From Metellina segmentata (lineage: Eukaryota > Arthropoda > Arachnida > Araneae > Tetragnathidae): 64,000 nucleotides of DNA. Shown in pieces: positions 45,901 through 57,900 of this stretch (position 1 is the first letter of the stretch; the number at the start of each line of letters is the position of its first letter). The stretch lies in the NCBI GenBank assembly GCA_947359465.1, contig OX375880.1, forward strand, positions 27,118,548-27,182,547. The letters are read 5' to 3'. The position numbers and the translations under genes were made by a program. Below the pieces are notes generated by a model, which was given only the letters and a program-made list of their open reading frames with translations, had not been told where the DNA came from and ran no database searches.

Positions 45901-48900
45901 GTATTTCTTGTTTTTCCACCTGCACAATTTATTAGCTCTGTCGACTTCCATTATACACCATTATCGAGGAAATGGCGCAGAAGGAATCTATCAGACGAAA
46001 TTTGCAAACATATGGACAAGGTTTGCTGATACAAGTAGAACCTCGATTATCCGAGGTAATGTGGACCAAGTCCACCTCGCTTAACCAGAAATTTAGATTA
46101 TACAGATGTAGTGACACAAAATAGTCCTATTCGAAATATAAAGAAAAATACCGTTCTTCATGTTTTCAGATTCATAAAGCAAGGATTATATGAGTATTCC
46201 GGGATTGGTGCTATAGTATGTGTTTATTGGGATACTTTTACAACAAACATGGACGTGGGTTACATACCTTTTAAACTATCTTGAAAAATTCTTAAACTGT
46301 TTCCGGGACTAACTAACGGGGATTAACTAACCGGGATCTTCTGGTTCGCAGCACTTTCTTGCGTCTTCGGACAAAGTGCGCACACTCGTGGTAGCTTTAT
46401 TTAAAGCTTAAAAGATTCGATATCAAATTCGCCTCGAGTATACGGTCAATAGAAGCTCGGATAATCAGTTCTACTGGATAATTAGCAATTGGTAATTTTT
46501 TAATTAACGTCGTAGTAGGGCAACACAACGGTCTATTGACGGTCCGGATCAATCCCCTAAGGGAAAGATCCGAGGACAACACCACGTCATTTTGAATCAT
46601 GTTTAAATGACGAGGCAACATCTGAGCTGGCAACCCACTCTCCAAATTTCCACACCAACCCAACGTGAGGACTTTTGGCCAGGGCAGATTTAAGGTGCAC
46701 CAGCCGGCCTCTACACCATACGTAAACAAACATCCATGCACTGACCCTGATTTGAACCAGGACTAGAGTTAATTAAAAAATACCAAGCTACACAGGTTTT
46801 ATTGTTTTCTAAGGTAAGTAGGTATTTAATTAACGTGTTGCATTGGAGCAACACATCGGGCATATTGGCGACGGTCCAGGATCAAGCCCGAAGGGTAAGA
46901 TCCGATTACAACACGTAATTTTGAACCACAGTCAGATGACGAGGTCACATCTGAGCTGGCACCCCACTCTCCAACCTTCCACACTACACCAACATGAGGA
47001 AATTTGAGGCTGATAAATTTAACGGCACCAGCCCTCATGTACACGACGGACTTTCACTAGACCTAGTTTCGAACAGGCAACCCTCCGGTTGTAGTTCCTT
47101 AAAACCCCCCTCCTTTATTTAGAGATTCCGATTGCATGACTCTACGGTATGTGGTGCATATCGGGCGATGCCTTCAGCAAATACGTAGTAGCTCTGAATC
47201 CAGAAATCCTCGTATTGTGACCTTGACAAATTGCCGACCGTGTGGTTCTGGCTTAGGGGTACTCAATCCATCTTCCTTTAGGTGATATCCAACAGAGGGA
47301 TTCACTCAATGACTAATGTTAATGAGACCTGGAAACCACGTGCCCTTTAACACAATCCGAGCAGTCTTCCGGTGTTACCTGTGCGCTACCATGCATCATT
47401 GTGATTTTGTATTTCAAAATTACATTTCGCTACTTTTAAGTCTTTCAAATCTGTCTTTGCCTTTTTGACAGTTTCCAAAACTTTAGTGGATCAACAATTC
47501 CCTTTTCAAATACTTTTATTTCCCGTGCCCCAGTCTAGGAAATTATGTCAACTAACAATAAATTTACTAGTGTTGCTGAGGGTTCACATTACGTAACGAA
47601 TTTTATAAAATCGCGTTCTACTCATAGGAAATATAAAGTATAGCAAGCGAATCGAAATATTTTAATGTGCCCGGGATCATGTGACCAAAACGTGGAGTAA
47701 CGTGGTCCTTAGACTTCTTTCGTCTACCGGGTGGAAACGAACATTCATCACCTGATTGATACACGGAACGTTAGGAAAGAGTCTAACCATTGATTCATCA
47801 TCCGATCGATCCACAAGACAGTAGATTTAAGCGATGTCGCCATTTTCGCCACCACGCTATAGAAACGCGCGTTTACACATCGAATGCCCTCAGCAAACGA
47901 GGCGATGCGATGCCAAATCGTCCAACCAATCAATGTTTCACAGAGCAGGCACGTGATTACTAATCGACATGTTGGTCATTCTTTCTGAAGCTCCCCTCAA
48001 TATCGATGCTCAGTCCACTTAAGCCGCGTTTACACCGGAGATGCAAGCATTCTTCCCCTCCAAACATCGAAGATATTCCGAGAAACGGCGCTAATTTTAT
48101 AGTCAAGATCTCGTTGTCGGGGTGGTGATTTGGCGAGTTTGCAACTCCAATTTTGTTGTCCGTCAGGAGTCGGTAAAAATCAAAGGATTGCAACTTTTGG
48201 GGGACATTTATCCGACAGGAAATTTGGGATGAAAATGCTCCCCTATTTCGGTATTGCTCGATAATCAATCCCCCCCTCTGCCCTTCGGCACCCCGTGGTC
48301 GATCACATCGTCTTTTGTTCGCTCGACCACGGGGACCATACGGAAACGTAAAACGTCCTCGCCACAAAAACAGGGAGAAAAATATTTGCAATTTCTATAC
48401 CATGAGATCCGAATAGGGTTGTTATGCGAGCTAGATTTCGGCAATAAAAGAATAAAGCAAAATACTGACCATCAGCGCATATCGGACCAGAGAAGGAAGT
48501 CATGTCACAGTCGCAGGCATAACTGTTCCACATCTGAACGCAGACTCCGTGATTGGCGCAAGCAGAGTGGCTGCACTTCGTAATGGGACCTATAAAAAAT
48601 GAACACCATATTTATTATTACACAACAACAATGATGGTATAGGTCAGGGATGGGCAAACTACGGCCCACGGGCCAACTCCGGCCCCCCAGAAGGTTTTAT
48701 CCGGCCCGCGGATAGAATTTCGAGAATTTCTTCAGTCCGTGCAATCTGAATACTCTGATGTACTGTATTACACGAAAGTACGGTGGCTTAGTGCAGGATC
48801 TGTTTTCGAGCGAGTTTGGCAGCTGAAAGACAACATTGTGTCGTTCTTCCATGAGAAACAGTCATCTGCGGAGTGCGAAATGTTAGAAGATACAGAATGG

Positions 48901-51900
48901 CTTTCGGACTTTGCATTTTTCACAGATCTTCTTTGTCATTTGAGCAACTTGAATGTCAAGATGCAAGGGGAAAATCAATTTATCGACGATATCTGGGCCC
49001 ATCTCAAAGCTTTTAAACAATCTGTTTGCTGGCTGGGCAGCTAGCTAAGAACGACCTGTCTCATTTCTCGAGGTTAAATTCAATACCCTCAGTAAATGAA
49101 GAGAAACTTAAGAATTATGAAGATGGCTTGAATAAACTGCATTTTGAGTTCGAACGCAGATTTCAAGATTTCAGTGCAATTCAAACAGAATTTGATAGTT
49201 TTACCATGCCTTTCAACGTAAATTGTGAAGCAGTGAGGTCAGATTTGCAGCTTGAATTAATTGAGTTGTAATCTAACAATCATCTCATGCAGTTGTTTAT
49301 AAATATGCCAAAGTTAGAGTTTTACAAATCATTATCGAAAGTAAATTTCCCAAATTTAATATCTCACGCCCAGAAAATCAGTGCTATGTTTGCTTCATCT
49401 TAAACATGTGAACAAGTGTTTTCAACTATGAACCTTAGAAAGAATTATTTCAGAAGTAGACTGACAGATGAGCATTTAGCCTCGTTCCTTAGAATCAGTA
49501 CATCTCACTTCGAACCTCAATATAAGGAACTTTTAAAAATGAAATCGGAATTTCATTTATCTCATTAACATATTTAAATTGTAATACTTGTATATTGTTT
49601 TTAAATTTTAGAAAAATTTATCTTGGCCCGCCAAACTTTTTTTTTTTTTGATTTTTGGCCCGTGACAGAAAAAGTTTGCCTATCCCTGGTATAGGTGCTA
49701 TTTTCCAACTCAGTACAGCTACACTCTACGTTTATGAGTGAGGGCAACGGCTTGGCGATTTTCTTTGGCGTACTTCTAGTAGCGAGTCACGATAAATGAA
49801 GTCAACCCATTTGTCGTTACGATTGTTGTGGTTTTCATGGCATCCTCGGCAAACGGAAACTTTCAATTTTTATTTGGAATATTCTAGAAAGTTCTTCCAA
49901 AATCCGTTAAAGTCGTTTGATTTCATTGGTTCGTTTGAAATTTTTTCTTTGCTCCCATTAGTTATTTTGATTTTAAAATATTCTTTGATTGCATTGGTCC
50001 CCTTTTAAATCTTTTTCTGTGATACCATTGGTCCATTTATTTGTACTTCGACAGTTGTGGAAAATTTTTTTTATTGTATTAGTTTTTACGAAAAGATTAA
50101 GAGTTTTGTTCTTTTGCCATTTTCGTTTTGATTATTTTTTTACGCAAGAGTTCTGACGCTATCAGGTTGTATTATCTCTTGCTTTTTCCTGCGCAGCCTA
50201 CAACTCGATGGGGAGGGAACAGCTACACTCTACGTTTATGAGCAATGGCAACAGTCTTGGCAAACTTCTAAGTTGCCAAGAAAAAAATTATTTCCTAACT
50301 CTTTTTCTGTCACAAATTTTTTTTCTTTTCACAATACACTTTTTAAACACATTTCAGGACATTTTTAAAAGTATATTTTTAAAAAACTTTCACAAAAAGT
50401 ATTAAGCTTAAGCACATTAGAATTCTTTAGTAAATAAATAATGAAAACGAAAATGGTCAGAAAAACAAAACTCTTAATCCATTCGTGAAAACTATTATAA
50501 TAAAATAAAAATTCCACAACTGTCAAAATACAAATAAATGGACCAATGGTATCACAGAAAAGGATTTAAAAGGACCAGTGCAATCAAAGGATATTTAAAA
50601 AACAAAATAACCAATGGGAGGAAAGAAATAATTTCAAACGAATCAATGAAATCAAACGACTTTAACGGATTTTGGAAGAAGTTTCTAGATTATTCAAAAT
50701 GAAAATTAAAAGTTTCCGTTTGCCGAGGTTGCCATGAAAACCACAACAACCGTCACGAAAGATGGCTTGCCTTAATTTATCGTAACTCGCTACTAGAAAT
50801 GCGCCAAAAAAATTCGCCAAGCCGTTGCCATCACTCATAAACGTAGAGTGTAGCTGTACCATCGATGGTTGCTAGCGTATGGGCATACCCCACTGAGGCA
50901 CGACGGTCCTTCAATAGACGAATATTCGGGAGGGCTGCTTCGATAGAAAGTAGCCTGTTCGTCGAAAAACTTTTCAAACTCCATGAATCCAGAGCAATCC
51001 TGCAAATCAATGCACCCAAATGTTTATTAGTCAGTTTCTACAAGGTTAGTGTAGAACCTGTACTTTATTCTATAAAACTTGAGTTTCTACTGGATTCAGA
51101 TTAACCTGGATTCTCTTGGTACACGGAGGCACCCTCAGAGAACGGTATAATTAGTAGTTTAACAGCATTCCATGGGACTTTTTTTTCTAAAATACCCCTA
51201 ACTACACCGAAACTAAAGGCTGCTACATACTAGGCCAGTAATTTAGTTGAGTAGCGAGTGATTTAGTAGCTCTACTAAACGCGAAAACTGCAAGTGAGGG
51301 AGTGGTTGTTCGCACACGGTTTAGTTGATGTTCGAGTGTCGACTGCTAAAGATGATGTGGATAGAGAAGCTTTTTCGCGATGAAAAAGATGATATGAAAT
51401 AGAGTATATAGATGGATGTATCATGTATACATATTTGCGTCCAAAGTAAATAGAAACGATGAAAAAGTTAAAACGACATTAAAAATTGTTTTCCGTACAC
51501 TTAAATGAAGGTAACATTCTTTTACGAAAGAGAAGTGATTAGTCACATCACTTTTCAATCAACATTTAATTTATTCAACCCGAACAACGCCGGGTAATTA
51601 ATTCTGCTAGTTTGAAAATAAATACAAAATATTTACGTAATGTTTTAAAATTTGGAACAGCTACACTCTACGTTTATGAGCGATGGCAACGGCCTTGGCG
51701 ATTTTTTTGGCGCACTTCTAAAGTTGCCAAGGAAATTATTATTTCCTAATTCTTTTTCTGTCACAATTTTTTTCTTTTCACAACACACTTTTTAAGCACA
51801 TTTCAATTTTAAAAACTTTCACAATAAGTAGTATGTTTAAGCACATATCAAAACATATTTGTGAACCAGCAGAAAAACTAAGCTACGAATGTTGGGTAAG

Positions 51901-54900
51901 AATACCCTGAAACTTATCAATTACACTAAATACAGGGGGCATGTTGAAAAAGAAAAAGATTTACAAAAGAAAAAAAAAGCAAGAAATAATACTACCTGAT
52001 AACGTCAGAATTCTTTCGTAAAAAAATAATGAAAACGAAAATGGTAAAAAAAAAAAAACTCTTAATCGTATCGTGAAACCTATTATAGTAAAATAAAAAA
52101 TTCCACAGCTGTCAAAATACAAATAAATGAACCAATGGTATCACAGAAAACGATTTAAAAGGACCAATGCAATCAAAGGATATTTTAAAAACAAAATAAC
52201 CAATGGGAGGAAAGAAAAAAATTCAAAGGAATCAATGAAATCAAACGACTTTAACGGATTTTGGAAGAACTTTTTAGAATATTCAAAATGAAAATTGAAA
52301 GTTTCCGTTTGCCGAGGTTGCTATGAAACCCCCAACAATAGTAACGAAAGATGGGTTGCCTTAATTTATCGTAACTCGCTACTAGAAGTGCGCCAAAAAA
52401 AAATCGCCAAGCCGTTGCCATCACTCATAAACGTAGAGTGTAGCTGAACCTAAAATTTTTTGTTTGATTTCCTTTTTGAGAAACTCCGGTATTACCGTCG
52501 CTTTTGCTAACTCATCGATTGCAACTGCCTTGGATGCTTTATGTTTGTACAGGGAAGACTTGACATTATTAAACACTCCTGTTCCACATAAGCGGTAACA
52601 AATTCGACCGTAGTATCATCACTCCAACGAATCATGTTGACGATAAAAATGTTATTTTATGAGAATAATAAGCGTTAAACATTTGAACTGAACCGATTTA
52701 TAGACTAAAGAAAAATAATGGATTTAAATGACAGCGATGAGAACGATACGCGAGAGAGACGACCAACAAACCGTTGCAAAAATTAAAAACTCATATGTAA
52801 CAGGTATACAGGGTGGTCCCGAATTCATGGTACAAACTTTAATGGTAGGTACAGGACATTGTAACAATGATTTATTGTATAGGAATGTATAGTCGCAAGT
52901 GACGCGGTGAGGCGTAAACAGGGGAAATAAAAGGAAAGAGAAATGGAGTGATCGGTTGGTATCATTGCCGGTAGAGGGCAGTAGATGTCTAGCCGCTGTT
53001 GAACATGATGCATCGCAGTAGGGAAAAGCGCCATTCACAATTGTGCTGCCGTAGACGATGGGTGACTTTACGTATGCAGAAAAAGCAGACATGCATTACA
53101 TGTACGGCCGTGCAAATGGTAACGGCAGAGCTGCGTTACGAATGTATCGCGCGGAGTATCCTGATCGACGAATGCCGGATCATAGAATTTTTCAACGGTT
53201 ACATCGTCAACTTTGTGAAACAGGTGCGTTCGACGTCAACAGACATGGCGCTGGTCGAGTAAGAGCTGTACGCACTCCAAGGCTGGAAGAAAGCATCTTG
53301 AACATTGTGGCTGATAGACCCGAGTCAAGCACAAGAACTGTTGCGCGTGACGTAGGTGTGAGTCATCAGACTGTATGCAGAGTGTTAAACGAAAATCGCT
53401 TACACCCCTTCCATTTTCAGAAAGTACAAGCATTGAATCCGGCAGATTATCCTCGCCGCGTGAACTTCTGCCTGTGGGTGATGCAGCAATGTGCGTTGCA
53501 GCCGGATTTCGTAGATTATGTGCTATTTACAGATGAAGCGACATTTTCACGCGAGGGTGTCTTTAATGCGCACAATTCCCATGTGTGGGCAACCGATAAT
53601 CCACATGCAACGCGTCGACATGCGTTTCAACAACGTTTCAGTATTAATGTGTGGGCTGGTATTGTGAACGACTTTTTGATTGGCCCATACTTACTACCCA
53701 CGCGGCTCACTGGCGGAAGCTATCTTATTTTTCTGAAAGAAGTGTTACCACAACTGCTGTATGATGTTCCGATCGCCATTCGTAACCGCATGTGGTTTCA
53801 GCACGATGGGGCGCCAGCACACTTCAGCATTGATGTACGGAATTACCTGAATGCCACGTTTGGTACTCGATGGATTGGGCGTGGTGGACCAGTCCCTTGG
53901 CCACCCCGATCTCCCGATTTATCGAGCCTCGATTACTTTTTATGGGGACATCTAAAGCATCTTGTTTATGAGACTCCAGTTGACTCAGATGAGGATCTCG
54001 TCGCTCGCTTATCTGTAGCTGCTGCAGGTGTGCGTGAAATACCAGGCATCTTTGAACGTGTACGCCAATCGTTCCACCGACGCTGTCAAGCATGTATCGA
54101 TACTGGTGGACGCAATTTTGAACAATTACTGTAAACATGACACTTGTCAACAACGCTTTCAATAAAATCTTTGTTTTTCCTTTCGGCCGTTATTTCCCCT
54201 GTTTTCGCCTCACCGCGTCACTTGCGACTATACATTCCTATACAATAAATCATTGTTACAATGTCCTGTACCTACCATTAAAGTTTGTACCATGAATTCG
54301 GGACCACCCTGTATTTTAAACAAAAAACACACACAAGAAAGAGAGACCTCGAGCAATGAAAACGAATAACTAATGAACTCTACTAAGCAGATGTGTTCAC
54401 ACCTGTCGAGTGTCTTGATAGTGGTGAGAGGAGTGGTGTGGGGGCTCTACTCGACCGCCTGCTATCCGTTTGACAGGATCGAGTCCACTAAATCGTTTTA
54501 CTAAACTACTCGACTCAATAGTTTTGTCCCAACTCGTTTAGTTACTAAATCACTCGCTACTCGACTAAATTACTGGCCTAGTGTGTAGCAGCTTTTAGGG
54601 TTCATTTCAATAGCTCTTGTAGTCTCTCACGCCGCTGTTTTGTTTTCGGAAAGAATCCTCTTTTCACCCAGTTCCAATGGAAGAGGTCGATACCAGACAA
54701 CCTTGTTTTCAAATCTATTACCAGATTCTGACACGAGTAAGCGATTTCGCTATTTGCTAATACGAGTTTACCATGTAATGCCGAGTTTTACGTTAAATAA
54801 GGTATGACTTTTGTGAAAAGAGAGTCGAAGAACTTTTCAGCAACTTTCTCCATATTTTAATTAGATTGCAACAGTGTCTGCGTGAAACGGCTTCTGGATC

Positions 54901-57900
54901 GGGTCGCTGGGCGACTTGTAAAACGTGGTTTCTAAACTTGATCTAGGGAATACCTCCACCAAGGGGATTAGTAATAACTAAGGCAACTTTTTGCAACAAA
55001 TGCAACTTTTTTTCACACGTTCTACGCTGCATGTAAAGTACTAAAACCAAAATTCCTCCTACATGGGATGCATTGTAAGTGAGTTATAACCACAACATAA
55101 ATGCAACTTTCTACATAAATGCAACTTTTGGCATAAATGCAACCCACCTGCAACTTTTTAAAATTTAGCTTAAAATTAATTAATATGAAATTACTATTTT
55201 ATTTTTTGCCCTCTGAACCAACTCTTCGATTACGTGTGTCTGATCTTGCGAAAACCGAAGTATTGCGGATCAAACAAGAAGTTAATGGAAAGAAGCTGTT
55301 CGTCCTTGCAGTCGAAAGTGAAATAAATGGAAAGAAGTACTTTTAACACATTGATTGGCACTCTTGATAATGCAGAGGACACTTGCGTCATCGACTGCAG
55401 AGTTTGCGAAGTAAGTGTCGATCATCAATATGTTGTTCGCTTTGTAGATATGACGTTTTAAAATCTCTGAATGTTGAGCGAAAGGATTTGGCGTTTCTGC
55501 TATCCAATGTAGCACATTATTTGAATGCGGCCGGCGCAGTTATGCAATGTTAAAAGAAATTACTGGCCAAGCATCGGCCATTCAACGTTCTTCTGTATTT
55601 AAGAATGTATTATAATACTGTTATACACGACTAAAATTGTCAATATACACTCTATAACAAAAAAATCGATGCACCAAGAAGGAATCATCCGATTGCTTTG
55701 AAATTTCGTATGCAAAAATGTTTTGACCAAATATGCAAATGATTTAAATTTGGTGTCCAATGAATGAATAGTGCGATATCCAGCGTATCGGAACTGCGCA
55801 TCCAGAAGATGTATATAAGGAGTTGTTCTTGAACTGTTGTTAAAAATTTCTGCTACTTTGCGATTTAGGATACCTTTCAACGACTGAAAAAATGCCTCGC
55901 CGCAGGATTCGAGCTCATTACGAGCAACTTTCAGAGTTTGAAAGAGGTCGTATCATTGGATTGAAAGAGGCAAATCGGAGAATCGCTCGTCATGTGAGTC
56001 GAAGCGATGCGGCGATTAGAAGATGCTGGCAAGAGTGGGTGGACAATGGCAGATTTCAGAGTCATGATGGTAGCGGTCGACGTAGGGCCACAACAGATCG
56101 CGAGGACAGAGTGATTGTCAGATCAGCTGTCACAGCGACTGATTCATCGCTATCAACCATCAGTCGTGCGACCCACACACGAGTGTCCACCATGACCATT
56201 CACAGACGGCTGAGAGAGCGAAATCTACGCTCGTACCGACCGTTACGCCACCTGCCACTCACGCCTGCACACTGTCAAACCAGATTACAGTGGTGCTTGG
56301 CTCGATCAGGCTGGAATGATGCTGACTGGGGACGTATAGTCTTTAGCGAAGAATCCCGCTTCCAACTGTGTCCTGACGATCATCGAAGACGTGTCTGGAG
56401 ACGCCCAGGGCAGCGTGCCGATCCTGCTTTCACTATTGCATGCCACACGGACCCTCAACAAGGAGTTATGGTCTGGGGTGCCATTTCCCTTGATAGCCGG
56501 ACCCCTTTGGTCGTCATTAGAGGTACACTTACTGCACAGCGGTACGTTGACGACATTCTGAGACCTGTTTTGCTACCGTTCCTTTCGCAGTACCCTGGGC
56601 TTATTTTTCAGCAAGACAATGACAGACCACATACGGCACGTGTTGCTATGAACTGTCTTCAAGCTTGTCAAACACTTCCTTGGCCAGCCAGATCACCAGA
56701 TCTCTCTCCCATCGAGCATGTCTAGAATATGATGGGAAGGCGATTGCATCCGGTAGGGAATGCTGATGACGTAGTCCGACAATTGGAGCAAATTTGTCAA
56801 GAAATACCGCAGGAGACCATCCGGAAGCCTTATCGGTCTATGCCACGCCGTGTGGCAGCTTGCATCCAGGCTAGAGGAGGGTCAACACCTTATTGAGCTC
56901 GTAACTGTAACTCTGAAATAAATCATGCAATTGTTCTGAAATTTTAACCATTTTATATTCTGTACATAATTTTCCTATCAACCAATTTTTGTCTCCATCG
57001 GACAACTCCTTCTTGGTGCGTCGATTTTTTTGTTATAGAGTGTATTTTGAAAATTTTCATTTTTTTACGAATAATTTATTTTAGAATTTAGTGTATCAAA
57101 TAAATGCAACTTTTCCCATTTTAACTATAACAAAAGAGTTGCCCTAGTAATAACGTGTTTACCGTGTTTCTGATTATAAAATATTTCAATTATTGTTTTA
57201 AAGGTATCTCTTAACCATTATCTATCTTGACCTATCGGTCTCCGAGAACCACTGGCTTCTCGTGAATTTCTCAGTGGTCCTGTGCGGGAACTCACCTGCA
57301 CAGCCCCTAGAGACTAAGGTGGAGGGTATAAGGGCGTCGCGGATCAAGTCTCCTGTCTCGCCATTGAGGTCGAGAGATGCTAGACATCCTTGAAATCCTT
57401 GTCTGGAATGCAGCAAGCGAGGTAGAGTGGTATACATGGAGCGTCTTACGCCGCCAACATATAGGAGTCCTTGCAGATCCAGATGGGTGTTGGGTCCCGG
57501 GCTGCTAACCTAGAGGGGGCAAATATAACATCGTCAAATCACAAATAACGCTCAGTTTTAACAGTTTCAGGGCCATTCTTGAGTGGCCTGCCCTTACAAT
57601 AAAGATCACATCGCTTACATAACCATCCATACGTTTTCATCGCTTACATAAGTGTGAGGGATTCCAATGTTATTAATTCTATTCATCTTCGGTCTTTTTT
57701 GTAGACTAAGAGGCTCCGCCCCCTGCTCGCTATCGCTCGTGAACCGATGTTTGCTATGCAATCATATTTAGTTTGCTTTGCGAACTATACTTTTTAACAA
57801 TGAGGGGTAGGGGATAGGGATGCGACATCGATGTCGATGTTTTTGAAAAAACATCGATGTATTGGGGTCGATGTTTTTGTAACATCGATGTTTATACTTG

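Larger units (their letters stand above)
51226..54596 (-). mobile_element. Outer element with CTAAARGCTGCTACA ends and a MADF-like relic
   Basis: Inverted ends of about 50 bp (CTAAAGGCTGCTACATACTA on the left, complement CTAAAAGCTGCTACACACTA on the right; shared CTAGGCCAGTAATTTAGT). After removing the fold-back MITE and the DD41D element inserted in it, roughly 1 kb remains. The only coding trace is at 52680-52440 on the minus strand: WSDDTTVEFVTAYVEQECLF, then YKHKASKAVAIDELAK. This looks like a MADF DNA-binding domain with a one-base frameshift. Superfamily open; MADF companions are known from PIF/Harbinger elements. Confidence 0.55.
54979..57146. mobile_element. hAT-type element, non-coding, host to a Tc1 insertion
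   Basis: Ends TAAGGCAACTTTTTG and AGAGTTGCCCTA, with perfect 8-bp duplication GTAATAAC (54971-54978, 57147-57154). The left interior has tandem 17-18-bp units containing ATAAATGCAAC (about 55090-55150). Without the Tc1 element (55648-57042) it is about 770 bp and has no recognisable transposase. Confidence 0.8.

Noticed and set aside
47960..48391. 143-codon minus-strand frame near the EGF3 exon, considered as a neurexin exon
   Set aside because: No LNS, EGF or other motif, no matching splice phases, and neurexin reads continuously without it.
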